Shown: positions 34,013 to 43,940, numbered from the stretch's first letter. The stretch: DNA of 64,000 nt from Algoriphagus boritolerans DSM 17298 = JCM 18970 (GCF_900108085.1 NZ_FNVR01000004.1:124001-188000); one strand, 5' to 3'. Translations and numbers: made by a program. Notes: a model not told the origin generated them from the letters alone.

Positions 34013-34264
34013 ATGAATTTGTCAAAAAAATTAACATTAGAAGAAGAGCGTCTCCGGGAGGAATTGGTGACCTTGGAGGTGCGTATCCGCATGAAGATTA
34101 AAAGAATTTGTCTCACTAATTTGAAGTTGCCTTATGAGCGGCTTTCAGCTGGACGCCGCCTAAAGGAATTGTGTTTGTTAGCGATTTCATCAATCGACGA
34201 GGGAGATGAAATCAAACTAGCAGCCTGCTTGAGGGAATTAAGGGAAAAGGGGATGCCTATTTAA
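34013..34264 (+). CDS. Small charged helical protein of unknown function
   Basis: 83 residues, strongly helical and charged (LTLEEERLREELVTLEVRI, SAGRRLKELCLLAIS, LAACLRELREKGM). There is no signal peptide or membrane segment. The heptad-like leucines suggest a short coiled coil or helical bundle. Not recognised. It lies in the mobile-element segment after ardC. Confidence 0.45.
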   Translation: MNLSKKLTLEEERLREELVTLEVRIRMKIKRICLTNLKLPYERLSAGRRLKELCLLAISSIDEGDEIKLAACLRELREKGMPI

Positions 34265-34278
34265 AATTTTTGCTGTAT

Positions 34279-34479
34279 TTAAAGCTTATCCAAAATTTCC
34301 CGGATTAGCCGCTCTCTGTCCAACTCCTTTTTTCTCTTTGTCCGTAGGCTTACGATATAAAGTATCCAAATCCCCCATGCAACCGCAAAAAGCGGAAAAG
34401 GATTATCTGATCCTAATGCTCCAATCATTGCTATGAAGCTGATGAAAATGGTTCCTAAAAATTTTATGACTGACCACAT
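34279..34479 (-). CDS. Small two-helix membrane protein
   Basis: 66 residues: two hydrophobic segments (about 5-21 and 28-46) and a basic C-terminus (RTKRKKELDRERLIREILDKL). The end converges with the 34013 gene 14 bases away. Not recognised; the two-helix plus charged-tail pattern makes it a credible gene. Confidence 0.45.
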   Translation of the reverse strand: MWSVIKFLGTIFISFIAMIGALGSDNPFPLFAVAWGIWILYIVSLRTKRKKELDRERLIREILDKL

Positions 34480-34871
34480 AATCAGATGGTTTGATATTCA
34501 ACATACTACTTTACGGTTTTGAATCAAAGTAGTTTAGCTTATTGGTGTAAATAAATAAAGATGTATTTATATAAAAATAGACCAAGTTTGAGATTCAAAG
34601 CATGAAAATTTTAGGGACTTAATGAATAAATTATTTAGGGTTAGTATTATCCAAAAACTTATTATTAACCTAGTTATACCTTGGTCCCTTGGTAAGGGTA
34701 CAGGTAACTTCTTCAATGCAAGAATTGCATTTTTCTTGACTTTAAATTTATCCCACCTTCTAGCTTAACTAGCCTCCATTACCCTGAAAGTGAATTCTTT
34801 TTTGCAAGAGTGTTATTTTATCAGCAGGTTGATAAATAAATCCAAATTTTTAAATCCCTATATTTGAAAAC
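34480..34871 (+). other. Intergenic region with a hairpin and a promoter element
   Basis: No gene seen. A 7-bp perfect stem AATGCAA/TTGCATT (34715-34731) followed by T's could end a short transcript. A -7 element TATATTTG (34859-34866, exact TAnnTTTG) lies just before the RND operon; I see no good -33 at the right distance. If it is used, transcription would start close to GTG 34872. Confidence 0.4.
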
Positions 34872-35306
34872 GTGAGACTCGCACTTTCCATAAAAGCCAA
34901 CTCCATGCTGCTCATCCTTTGGATGATGCTGATGCATACGGCTTTACCACATGTTCACCACGAGCATGAAGAACATTCTCACCATGGAGCTCAAGCAAGC
35001 CACTCACATGATCATCACCACGGTCACGATGAGGAAAGTGCGGAGAAAAAGTACCTCATTGATCTGTTCTTTCAGAATCACACCCACTCCAATCATTTAC
35101 CACAAACCATCACGGTAAACCACGAAAAATCCGACCTGATCAAAAAGGATCAGCGGAAGATTGTGGAGGTTGCCATTATTTCAATTCAGGATCCACCGAT
35201 CCTACCGAACATTGAGCATGATAAGCTCAAGAATCAGGAGGATCCCGATCTCGATCCCCCATTTTTTTCCTGTAAATCCTTACGGGGTCCACCTGCTCTA
35301 GGCTAA
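34872..35306 (+). CDS. His-rich exported protein heading the second RND operon
   Basis: 144 residues from GTG 34872; ATG 34905 (residue 12) is an alternative and would fit better with the promoter element at 34859. A hydrophobic segment (MLLILWMMLMHTALP) is followed by a His-rich region (HVHHEHEEHSHHG, HSHDHHHGHDEE) and an acidic/Pro tail with a single Cys (FFSCKSL). It is a probable periplasmic metal buffer, comparable to the protein at 22183. Family not recognised beyond composition. Confidence 0.65.
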   Translation: MRLALSIKANSMLLILWMMLMHTALPHVHHEHEEHSHHGAQASHSHDHHHGHDEESAEKKYLIDLFFQNHTHSNHLPQTITVNHEKSDLIKKDQRKIVEVAIISIQDPPILPNIEHDKLKNQEDPDLDPPFFSCKSLRGPPALG

Positions 35307-35386
35307 ACTAGTGGAGGAACATTCCTTCATGCCTTGGCGCTATCAAATGCGCTTCAATTCCGTGTTTTAGCCAAAACCAACATCAC

Positions 35387-36568
35387 ATGTTAAAAAACAT
35401 CCTGTTCGCAGGTTGTCTGTTTCTGCTATCCTGGCGGGGCTATTCCCAGACCAGTTTGGAAGAACTGTTACAACAAGTCGAACAAAACAACCTAGAACTC
35501 CAGGCGCTTTCAACTGCCCTGGAAGGTAAAAGATTTGAACTTCTGTCAGGCAACAATCTTCCTGATCCGGAAGTGGGAATCTTTTACCTGCCTTTCGGTG
35601 AGAACATTACTGGAGATTATACCGAATACCAGATCACCCAATCCTTCGAATTTCCCACGGTCTATAGCTCGAGGAAAAACCTGATCAATCAGCAAGTATC
35701 TCAATATGAACTTGAGTATAAGGCCAGGCGACAAGAGATTCTTGGCTCGGCCCAGGCTTATGCGCTTGAGTTGATCCTGATTTCCAAAAAACTGGACGTC
35801 TTTACATCCCGAACCGAACAAGCCAAAACAGTTTTTGATCAGGTGAATCAACTTTTCCAGAAAGAGGAGGTGGGTATTCTTGAGCTTAACAAGGCTAAAG
35901 TGGCTTGGCTGCAACAGCAGTTCGCTGTCCAGCAACTTGAAAACCAGATTCAAAACCTAAAAGGGCAACTGGAAAACCTGAACGGAGGAACATCGATCAC
36001 TGCTATCCCTGAGGAATATCCAGTCTTCGCAGGGTTGACGGATTCGGATAGCATCTGGACGGAAAAGCTAAAGTCAGAACCCCAGCTTCTACAAATCCAG
36101 CAGGAAGAATTGCTTGCCCAGCAAAGTCTTCAACTGGAAAAGAACAAGGTTTTACCCAACCTGGCGGCAGGATTCAATAGGCAGGGAGTCATGGGTTCCT
36201 ATTATTCAGGAATCTACGGTGGTTTGACTATTCCGCTTTGGGGTAGTCGGGGTAAGGTAAAAGCTGCCCAATCTCAGGTGGAGTTCCAAGCCCAAAACAG
36301 CTTGTCCAAAGTCAATCTCGCAAGGGCTCAATTCGATCGGGAATACAGGAACTACACACTTCTCCGGGCAAAATTCACAGAGTATCAGAGCACCTTGACG
36401 GCACTGGATTCAGAAGAACTGTTACTGCAAGCCTACCAGCTGGGGGAGTTGTCTTTTCTCCAATACTTTCAGGAAATCCAGTTCTTCCGTCAAGCGTTTG
36501 ACACATTCCTGGAAATGCAACATCAACTATATCAATCACATACCTCCATACTCAAACATCAACTCTAA
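35387..36568 (+). CDS. TolC-family outer-membrane factor (CusC/CzcC-like)
   Basis: 393 residues with a signal peptide ending near GYSQ. Two internally similar halves, each with long helices and a short strand pair, follow the OEP pattern: SLEELLQQVEQNNLELQAL at the start, EYQITQSFEFPTVYSSRKN in the first half and GGLTIPLWGSRGKVKAAQSQ in the second. The QSFEFPTVY block is shared with the TolC part of the 22730 fusion. It forms the outer-membrane channel for the RND pump encoded at 38372. Spacing to the next gene is 21 bases. Confidence 0.88.
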   Translation: MLKNILFAGCLFLLSWRGYSQTSLEELLQQVEQNNLELQALSTALEGKRFELLSGNNLPDPEVGIFYLPFGENITGDYTEYQITQSFEFPTVYSSRKNLINQQVSQYELEYKARRQEILGSAQAYALELILISKKLDVFTSRTEQAKTVFDQVNQLFQKEEVGILELNKAKVAWLQQQFAVQQLENQIQNLKGQLENLNGGTSITAIPEEYPVFAGLTDSDSIWTEKLKSEPQLLQIQQEELLAQQSLQLEKNKVLPNLAAGFNRQGVMGSYYSGIYGGLTIPLWGSRGKVKAAQSQVEFQAQNSLSKVNLARAQFDREYRNYTLLRAKFTEYQSTLTALDSEELLLQAYQLGELSFLQYFQEIQFFRQAFDTFLEMQHQLYQSHTSILKHQL

Positions 36569-36589
36569 AACATCCAAAACAACGACATT

Positions 36590-36829
36590 ATGAAAACTTC
36601 AAAAATTCTAATCGCATCTACCTTGGTACTTGCCCTTGCCTGTGGCAAAAAATCAACCGAAGAACAAGCGCATGAGCATGGGCCAGACTCCCATGAGCAT
36701 GTCGATGAGGAACATAGCCACGAGGACGGAGATCATAGCCACGATACAACTTCTCAGGAAGAATTTACAGTCCAAGATACCACCGGTACTCATACCCATG
36801 AGGACGGAGAAAAACACAAGGATCACTAA
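36590..36829 (+). CDS. Small His/Asp-rich lipoprotein
   Basis: 79 residues. Signal with lipobox LALAC (Cys18), then almost only His, Glu, Asp, Ser and Thr (AHEHGPDSHEHVDEEHSHE, GTHTHEDGEKHKDH). It can hardly fold by itself and probably binds several metal ions as a periplasmic sponge or delivers metal to the adaptor, whose own N-terminus (next gene) has the same HSHEDGEEHSHEEG composition. The similarity suggests one arose by duplication of the other's tail. Confidence 0.7.
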   Translation: MKTSKILIASTLVLALACGKKSTEEQAHEHGPDSHEHVDEEHSHEDGDHSHDTTSQEEFTVQDTTGTHTHEDGEKHKDH

Positions 36830-36841
36830 AAACTCAGAGGT

Positions 36842-38359
36842 ATGCGATTGATATATATGATGACATTATTTCTGCTGATCACGGCTTGCCAGTCAGCAGA
36901 AGAACAAGAAGCACACAGCCATGAGGATGGTGAAGAGCACTCTCATGAGGAGGGTGCTGTCCCAGCTTTGAACTTTACAATTTGGACTGGACAGACGGAG
37001 CTTTTTGTTGAATTCCCGGCATTGGTGGTTGGCCAACCCAGTCGATTTGCCGCACATTTCACGGTTTTGGACCGGCATCAACCCGTTCGTGAGGGTTCTG
37101 TGACTGTCAATCTGATCAAGGGTGACAAAGGAATCCGAAGCACCGCGGATGCTCCTTCCTCCCAGGGGATTTTTACACCAACCTTGCAGCCCAAAGAAGC
37201 AGGTGAATACCGCTTGGTCTTTGAACTGAAGACTCCGGACTATTCTGACCGGATCGAAGTCGGCAACGTGCAGGTTTTTGCATCGGTTGAAGATGCAGTC
37301 CAGGGTGTACCCGTGGCTGCTGAAAATGCCAACGCCATTTCTTTTCTGAAAGAACAGGCTTGGAAAATGGACTTTCAAACTGCTCCGGTGATGGAAAAAG
37401 AGATTTTGGATATCATCCCGACCTCTGGAGTTTGGAAAGTAGCTCCTTCGGATTACCAAACTCTGATCGCCCCTGCCAGTGGAAGCGTAAGCTTTGCCAA
37501 AGGGATGCTTACGGAAGGCAGTCCAGTCCGAAAAGGCCAAGTGCTCATGACGGTCAGTGGGGCTGGGTTGACCACCGGAAATCTTGACACCGAAATCCAA
37601 AAGGCCAAAGCAGAATTTGAGCAGGCTCAGTCGGAATATTTGCGAAAAAAGGAGCTGTTCGAAGCCAAGATTGTCCCCAAAGCGGAGTTTGAAAGAGTGG
37701 AGCAGCGCTATATGATTGCCAAAGCTAACTTTGAAACGCTAAGCAGTGGCTATACCGGTTCGGGAAAGCAGATCATTTCTCCGATCGACGGATACATCAA
37801 ATCCATACAGGCTCAAAACGGGCAGTTTGTGAATCAGGGTGCGGCCCTTTTTTCGGTAACCAGCCACAAAAGCAGTCTGCTTGAAGTCCGGGTGAGCCCG
37901 GCCTACTTTTCCCAACTCCAACAACTACAGGATATTTTCTACCAAACCAGTCCAAACAACTGGTCAAGCCTGAAGGCAAAAGGTGGGAAAGTCCTTTCCG
38001 TGGGCAAGGAAGTTGAAGCTGACCAGCCGCTTCTCTCGGTTTTTGCCGAAGTCAATGAAGGAGTAGAAATGCCTGAGGGAAGCTTTACCGAAGCTCAGTT
38101 GGCTGTGGGTATTCCTGCCAACGGAACGGCGATTCCCTCCGCAGCGCTCCTAGAAGATTACGGTCAGTACTCTGTCATCGTACAGCTTTCCGGTGAAAGT
38201 TTTGAAAGGAGAAATATCCAAGTCGGTAAGAAAAACGGGTCCGAAGTGGAAGTTTTAAACGGACTGAAACCGGGAGAAGTAGTGGTAACCAGGGGAGCTT
38301 ATCAGGTGAAAATGGCATCCATGTCAGGTCAGGCACCCGCACACGGTCATGCACACTAA
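36842..38359 (+). CDS. CusB/CzcB-type RND adaptor lipoprotein
   Basis: 505 residues. Lipobox ITAC (Cys16), a His/Glu-rich linker (18-40), and an extra beta-sandwich domain of about 110 residues (FTIWTGQTELFVEFPALVVG ... APSSQGIFTPTLQPKEAGEYR) before the usual adaptor. Then come the lipoyl halves (APASGSVSFAKGMLTEGSPV; ISPIDGYIKSIQAQNGQFV) around a coiled coil (about 245-300). It ends in APAHGHAH. It links the 35387 channel to the 38372 permease; the His ends probably bind the exported metal. Confidence 0.88.
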   Translation: MRLIYMMTLFLLITACQSAEEQEAHSHEDGEEHSHEEGAVPALNFTIWTGQTELFVEFPALVVGQPSRFAAHFTVLDRHQPVREGSVTVNLIKGDKGIRSTADAPSSQGIFTPTLQPKEAGEYRLVFELKTPDYSDRIEVGNVQVFASVEDAVQGVPVAAENANAISFLKEQAWKMDFQTAPVMEKEILDIIPTSGVWKVAPSDYQTLIAPASGSVSFAKGMLTEGSPVRKGQVLMTVSGAGLTTGNLDTEIQKAKAEFEQAQSEYLRKKELFEAKIVPKAEFERVEQRYMIAKANFETLSSGYTGSGKQIISPIDGYIKSIQAQNGQFVNQGAALFSVTSHKSSLLEVRVSPAYFSQLQQLQDIFYQTSPNNWSSLKAKGGKVLSVGKEVEADQPLLSVFAEVNEGVEMPEGSFTEAQLAVGIPANGTAIPSAALLEDYGQYSVIVQLSGESFERRNIQVGKKNGSEVEVLNGLKPGEVVVTRGAYQVKMASMSGQAPAHGHAH

Positions 38360-38371
38360 GCCGTCGAACCA

Positions 38372-41300
38372 ATGCTAAACAGGATTTTATCATTTTCCCT
38401 TCAAAACCGATTTCTGGTTTTGTTGGCAGCGGTATTATTGAGCGTGGCTGGGCTGTTTTTGGCCCGGACGATGAATGTGGACGTGTTTCCGGATTTGACA
38501 GCGCCGACAGTTACGATTTTGACCGAAGCTCACGGCATGGAATCCGAAGAGGTGGAGAAATTGGTGACTTACCAATTGGAGACCGCACTCAACGGTTCTC
38601 CGAACGTAAGACGAATCCGTTCCTCCTCAGCAGCTGGTATTTCCATCGTTTGGGTAGAATTTGAATGGGGAACAGATATTTACAGAGCGAGGCAAATCGT
38701 GAGTGAACGAATCCCAATGGTGCAGGAAGTACTGCCGGAGGGAGTGGGTACGCCTACGATGGCTCCTATCTCTTCGATCATGGGAGAAATCATGCTCTTG
38801 GGTATTCGATCGGACAGTCTTTCTCCGATGGAACTGAGAACTCTGGCAGACTGGACGATCAGACCCAGGATCAAGTCCATTGGCGGGATCGCCAATGTGG
38901 TAGTCATCGGTGGCGATTACAAACAGTATCAGGTCCTGGCCAATCCCGAGAAGCTGAAATACTATAGGGTGGGTTTGGAAGAGCTTTTTCAAAAAGTAAA
39001 AGAAAGCAACCAAAACGCTCCGGGAGGATTTCTGAACGAGTACGGCAACCAATACTTGATCAAGGGAAACGGAAGAGCTTATGCCGTGGATCAGCTGGAA
39101 GAAGCGGTCCTAAAACAGGTCAATGGTCAGACGATAAGGATCAGGGATGTTGCCGAAGTAAAAATCGGAGCTGCGGACAAAATCGGAGACGGTTCGCTCA
39201 ATGCAGAACCGGCAGTGATTATGACGATTTCGAAACAGCCTGAAGTCAACACCCTGGAACTGACCGAACGCCTGGATGCCGCAGTAGAGGATTTGAGAAC
39301 CACTTTGCCGAAAGGAGTGGATATCCAAAGCAGGATCTTCCGTCAATCGGACTTTATCGAAGCGTCCATTTCTAATCTGAACCAGACCCTGTTGGAAGGA
39401 GCTTTCTTCGTGATTCTGGTGCTTTTCATCTTCCTGATGAATTGGCGGACAACCTTGATTTCCCTCCTTGCCATTCCGATTTCCCTGCTGGTGACGATCA
39501 TTGTCCTTCAGCTTTTGGGATACACCATCAATACCATGAGTTTGGGTGGGATGGCTATCGCGATTGGAGCCTTGGTAGATGATGCAATCATTGATGTGGA
39601 GAACGTTTTCAAGCGATTGAGGGAAAACATCCGAAAACCCTTGGCCGAAAGACTTCCTATTCTCCAAGTGGTCAAGGATGCTTCGATGGAAATCCGCAGC
39701 TCCATCATCATCGCCACCCTGATTATCATCGTGTCGTTTGTACCGCTGTTCTTCCTCAGTGGGATGGAAGGCAGATTACTTCAGCCGCTTGGGATCGCCT
39801 TTATCACCTCGGTTATGACTTCCTTGGTGGTGGCAGTTACGCTCACGCCAGTCCTGTGTTCTTTCCTGCTGAAGGATGATAAAGTACTCATGAAACGGGC
39901 GGAAGGGACCAAAGTAGAGCGATGGCTTCGAAAGCAATATGCAAGTGTTCTTGAAAAAGCGCTTGCCTTCCCAAAACTGATCCTTGGATTGACTGTGGGA
40001 GCTTTTTTGTTGAGTTTGGTACTGATGTCACAGCTGGGAAGAAGTTTCCTGCCTGAGTTCAACGAAGGTTCACTGGTGATTTCCGCAGTCGGAGTTCCGG
40101 GAATGTCCTTGGAGGAAAGCAACAAGGCCGGGAAGATGATCGAAACCTTGCTTCTGGAAATGCCGGAGGTCGAAGTAGTCACCCGAAGAACAGGCCGTGC
40201 AGAGTTGGATGAGCATGCCCAGGGTGTAAATGCGGCAGAAATCGACGTGCCGTTCACCTTGGATGGGAAAACCAAAGAGCAGTTTTTCGAAGAAGTCCGA
40301 ACCAAACTCAGTGTAGTACCGGGGATCAACATCACCCTCGGGCAACCCATCGCCCACCGGATTGACCACATGCTTTCCGGTACCCGTGCGAATATTGCAG
40401 TCAAGGTTTTCGGGGATGATCTTCCCAAACTCTTTGAAATCGGCAAGAATATCGAAACCCAGATTCGCTCCGTCGAAGGTATTGCCGATGTGGCAGTTGA
40501 CCAGCAGATTGAAGTTCCCCAAATCCGGATTACTCCAAACCGACAGATGCTTGCAGCCTATGGGATGACGGTCGGGGATTTGATGAATCAGGCGGACGTG
40601 GCTTTTGCCGGAGAGAAAGCTGGGGAAATCTACGAAGGCCAGTTTTACTTTGACCTGATGGTACGGTTTGAAAAGGAATCAAGAAACTCCATGGATGCAA
40701 TCCTGCGTGCTTTGATCCAACTGCCTGAGGGCGGGCAATTGCCGCTAAACCAGTTGGCGACGGTCTCCTCTGTCAGCAGTGCCAATTCGGTCAGCAGGGA
40801 AAACGTACAGCGGCACATTGTCATTGCCGCCAACGTGCAAAACAGAGACCTTCGGGGTGTGGTGAATGATATTCAGGAGGTCATCAACTCTGAAATCCAA
40901 CTTCCTGTAGGGTATCGTGTGGTTTACGATGGACAGTTTGAAAGCGAAGCAAAAGCTTCTCAACTGCTGTTGATTACTGCATTCCTGGCGCTTTTGGTAA
41001 TCTTCTTGCTGCTGTATTATGAATTCCAGGATACCAAGCTGTCTGCCATTGTGCTGATCAACCTCCCATTGGCTTTGATCGGAGGAATTTTGATTCTGTA
41101 TTTTACCTCGGGAATCATCAGCATCGCAGCGACTATCGGTTTTATCAGCTTGTTTGGTATCGCCACCCGTAACGGAATCCTGTTGGTTTCCCGATACGAA
41201 GACCTGAGAAAAGAAGGGTTACAAGGATGGGAATTGCTGAAGCACGGAGCATTGGATCGACTCAACCCGATTCTGATGACCGCCTTTACCACCGGCTTGG

Positions 41301-41467
41301 CTTTGATCCCATTGGTTATAAATGGCAGTGAACCAGGAAACGAGATTCAAAGCCCGATGGCTGTGGTGATTTTAGGGGGTCTGATATCCGCTACGGTGTT
41401 GAACCTGATTGTGATTCCTTGTGTATATGAGCTTTCGCTGCCAAAACCTGGAAATGTGAGTGGGTAA
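38372..41467 (+). CDS. CusA/CzcA-family RND heavy-metal permease
   Basis: 1031 residues, the normal length for HME-type RND pumps. Typical blocks: NVDVFPDLTAPTVTILTEAH, NTMSLGGMAIAIGALVDDAI with the paired acids of the proton relay in TM4, LPEFNEGSLVISAVGVPGMS, and ATRNGILLVSRYEDL. It lacks the TolC fusion of the 22730 pump and has its own channel gene. It exports Cu/Ag or Zn/Co/Cd, driven by protons. It is the last gene of the operon, followed by a strong terminator. Confidence 0.92.
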   Translation: MLNRILSFSLQNRFLVLLAAVLLSVAGLFLARTMNVDVFPDLTAPTVTILTEAHGMESEEVEKLVTYQLETALNGSPNVRRIRSSSAAGISIVWVEFEWGTDIYRARQIVSERIPMVQEVLPEGVGTPTMAPISSIMGEIMLLGIRSDSLSPMELRTLADWTIRPRIKSIGGIANVVVIGGDYKQYQVLANPEKLKYYRVGLEELFQKVKESNQNAPGGFLNEYGNQYLIKGNGRAYAVDQLEEAVLKQVNGQTIRIRDVAEVKIGAADKIGDGSLNAEPAVIMTISKQPEVNTLELTERLDAAVEDLRTTLPKGVDIQSRIFRQSDFIEASISNLNQTLLEGAFFVILVLFIFLMNWRTTLISLLAIPISLLVTIIVLQLLGYTINTMSLGGMAIAIGALVDDAIIDVENVFKRLRENIRKPLAERLPILQVVKDASMEIRSSIIIATLIIIVSFVPLFFLSGMEGRLLQPLGIAFITSVMTSLVVAVTLTPVLCSFLLKDDKVLMKRAEGTKVERWLRKQYASVLEKALAFPKLILGLTVGAFLLSLVLMSQLGRSFLPEFNEGSLVISAVGVPGMSLEESNKAGKMIETLLLEMPEVEVVTRRTGRAELDEHAQGVNAAEIDVPFTLDGKTKEQFFEEVRTKLSVVPGINITLGQPIAHRIDHMLSGTRANIAVKVFGDDLPKLFEIGKNIETQIRSVEGIADVAVDQQIEVPQIRITPNRQMLAAYGMTVGDLMNQADVAFAGEKAGEIYEGQFYFDLMVRFEKESRNSMDAILRALIQLPEGGQLPLNQLATVSSVSSANSVSRENVQRHIVIAANVQNRDLRGVVNDIQEVINSEIQLPVGYRVVYDGQFESEAKASQLLLITAFLALLVIFLLLYYEFQDTKLSAIVLINLPLALIGGILILYFTSGIISIAATIGFISLFGIATRNGILLVSRYEDLRKEGLQGWELLKHGALDRLNPILMTAFTTGLALIPLVINGSEPGNEIQSPMAVVILGGLISATVLNLIVIPCVYELSLPKPGNVSG

Positions 41468-41535
41468 ATTGATTCGTTCACAGAAAGAGGCAACTCCACA
41501 AACCTAATTCAGACCAGAACGAAAGGAATACTATA

Positions 41536-41567
41536 AAAGAGAGGTCAGAAATGACCTCTCTTTGAAT
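41536..41567. terminator. Strong terminator between convergent operons
   Basis: Perfect 12-bp stem AAAGAGAGGTCA / TGACCTCTCTTT with a GAAA tetraloop, 41536-41563. It can serve the RND operon (plus) and the TonB receptor operon (minus). Confidence 0.85.
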
Positions 41568-41704
41568 TTTAAGTTTCCTTATCAACGAAAGTTGAAATCA
41601 AACAAAAGTATCGGCTGGAGAATTATATTTAGAATAAAACAATTAATCCTTTTTCTTTTCGATTGATTCGAACTTAAATTGTCGATAGATTTTTGACTGT
41701 CAAC

Positions 41705-43885
41705 TTATATTTTTAGTCCAATTGAAAGAACAAGACTTCTTCCATCAGACGACCATATGCCTGGTCCCGGATACATTTGAGGTCTTTTTGTGAAATAGGA
41801 GTTGTCGAAAATATTCTGAAAACTTGCCCGCAAAGTCAGGTTTTCATAGGTATAAATTCCCTGAAGATCCCAAATGTGATAAGAAGGAACCAAACCCACT
41901 GCACCTGATGGAGGTGGACTTTTTGTATTGAGTGCGTCGGAAAAAGATTCGCTTACAAACTGATGCTGTAGAGCCAATTGTAAAGAACCATAGGAAGCGG
42001 TTAGCCCGTTTCTGCTGATCCACTCAGGAACAGCCTCTACATAATTCCCTATAATTTCTTCATTTCCTTCCGATCCGGCCACTAAACCATTAAGATATCG
42101 AGCCCGCATCCAACTCGATGAAGTATAAAAGGAAAGGGAAAAGCGATCGTTCTTCAGAAATTCCCAGTCCCAAAGGAGTTCAACCCCGGCCGTTCCACTG
42201 TCTCCAATATTACTTTTTTGAACCAAAGTTGTTCCATCTTGCTCCACTAAAATATTACCTATGCGGTTGCCTATAAATGTGTAAAATAAGGTGGCGTTTA
42301 AATGCATTGACTCCTTAGGGCTGGTTTCCCAGCCAATTTCCGAATTGTATCCAAAGCTATGTGTAAGGTTTGGGTTGATTATAGTAAGAGGATTTCCGGG
42401 AATTATATCCTGAAACAGAACTGGTCTGTTGGCTTGGGAAATTCCTCCATACAAACGATTGGAAGGCGAAAACTGATAATTGGCGTTTATCCCCAAAGTC
42501 ACGAAATCATATTCTATCTCCTGAGGCACCTGCTCTGCTTCCACATAACTGATAGTTCCGCTCATTGCTGAACTTCCATTCTCTATCCGTAATCCAGGTG
42601 AAATTGAAAATCGGTCATTTAAGTGAAATTGGTTTTCCAGTGATGCTGCAATGCTTTGACTTTTCAAGTTGATATCTCTGGGAAAATCTCCTAAAACAGA
42701 CAGGTCGTAGTCTGTGCCAGTCGTCCCTTTTCCCCTTTGCCTGCGATCAAAGGAATTATTGAAATATCGAACTGAAATTGAGAGATCATTTTTAACAGAA
42801 CCTAATGTATATCCATGTAAAATTCTAGCCTCAAAAGTCCGGGTATGGTAATTATCAATATCCACATTTCTAGGAGCGTACTCAGAAGTTGCACTATTGA
42901 TGGTGTCGGGCACGTTTGCAAGTGCATCAAAAGTGACTGAACTTCTCTGACCAAATATCCCGCTTCCCACCAAACTGAAACTTGTATTAGCTGCCAATCT
43001 GCCTTCCAGTGTCAATGCCGGTACCCAGATTTCAGGACTGTAATAATTGCGTGACCGGGTGGCTTGGGTCGGGTCTTGCTCAAATTGTGCGTCTGTAAGC
43101 GGACCTGGAATCTGGTACAAGAAGATACTTCTGCTCAGTTCTGCTTTGCCTTTTAGCCGATCATTAAACTGATACGAAATTTCCACATGCTGAGCATCAG
43201 ACTCTGATTTTCCGTTATCTCGGTATCCATTGGAATTCCGCTTTTGGTAGTACCCAAAATAGCTGAACTTCCCTACCGTCCCTCCGATTGAGGTGCAGTT
43301 GGATAAGAGGCCAAAAGAACCTGCGGAACTGATGTTTTCAAGGCTAAACTTTCTGCTTGGATCGGGTTTTTTGAGCACGTAATTGAGCATGCCACCAAAC
43401 TGCTGACCATACTGAAGTGCGGCGGTTCCACGAATCAATTCTATCTGCCCGACCGCTTCTATTGGCATGGAATAGTGACTGGCAGGATACCCATAGATAT
43501 CGGTATTGATCATTACGCCGTTTTGCCGCACGTTGAATTCCCAACTGCGGTGGCCATCTAATCCCCTTACAGAGAGGTTGATTTGATTGCCGGTGCCATC
43601 CATGTCATAAATAAATGCAGAAGGGATCTTTGCAAAAAGACTACGGCCTGTCTTTTCTGCAAGATTAGTAGCCAGTCCGCTCAGGGAAATAACTTCGGAT
43701 TTCCTTCCTCCGATTATCATCAATCCATTCGTTGAGGGGAGACTGGTGACCGGGTTTTGAAGTCGGAAATTCTGGATTTTAATCTCTTCGAGAGATAAGG
43801 TTTTAATAGTGTCTTGCTGTGCATATACTCTGCCTGAAAGGCAGCAATAGGCCATCAGCAAGTAGAAATAATACTTGTAATTCAT
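41705..43885 (-). CDS. TonB-dependent outer-membrane receptor (FecA-like)
   Basis: 726 residues with a signal peptide ending VYAQ. The plug domain has QINLSVRGLDGHRSWEFNV, NGVMINTDIYG and GQIELIRGTAALQYGQQFGG; the remainder is a 22-strand-type barrel ending LSIGLKI. The plug style is that of Fe(III)-dicitrate/siderophore receptors (FecA-like), but metal-chelate specificity cannot be read. No carboxypeptidase-regulatory domain is present, unlike SusC. It follows a small exported protein in the same operon (55 bases apart) and lies between two metal-efflux operons. Confidence 0.88.
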   Translation of the reverse strand: MNYKYYFYLLMAYCCLSGRVYAQQDTIKTLSLEEIKIQNFRLQNPVTSLPSTNGLMIIGGRKSEVISLSGLATNLAEKTGRSLFAKIPSAFIYDMDGTGNQINLSVRGLDGHRSWEFNVRQNGVMINTDIYGYPASHYSMPIEAVGQIELIRGTAALQYGQQFGGMLNYVLKKPDPSRKFSLENISSAGSFGLLSNCTSIGGTVGKFSYFGYYQKRNSNGYRDNGKSESDAQHVEISYQFNDRLKGKAELSRSIFLYQIPGPLTDAQFEQDPTQATRSRNYYSPEIWVPALTLEGRLAANTSFSLVGSGIFGQRSSVTFDALANVPDTINSATSEYAPRNVDIDNYHTRTFEARILHGYTLGSVKNDLSISVRYFNNSFDRRQRGKGTTGTDYDLSVLGDFPRDINLKSQSIAASLENQFHLNDRFSISPGLRIENGSSAMSGTISYVEAEQVPQEIEYDFVTLGINANYQFSPSNRLYGGISQANRPVLFQDIIPGNPLTIINPNLTHSFGYNSEIGWETSPKESMHLNATLFYTFIGNRIGNILVEQDGTTLVQKSNIGDSGTAGVELLWDWEFLKNDRFSLSFYTSSSWMRARYLNGLVAGSEGNEEIIGNYVEAVPEWISRNGLTASYGSLQLALQHQFVSESFSDALNTKSPPPSGAVGLVPSYHIWDLQGIYTYENLTLRASFQNIFDNSYFTKRPQMYPGPGIWSSDGRSLVLSIGLKI

Positions 43886-43940
43886 AAGTAGAAGTCATAA
43901 TTGATGGGAAAATTCAGGGATTATTTCCCTGAAAAAAGAT

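Noticed and set aside
39781..40446. 221-codon minus-strand frame opposite the RND permease
   Set aside because: It lies wholly inside a complete CusA gene on the other strand and shows the Ser/Pro-rich composition expected of a shadow frame. The same holds for 23425-23976 and 61614-62102.
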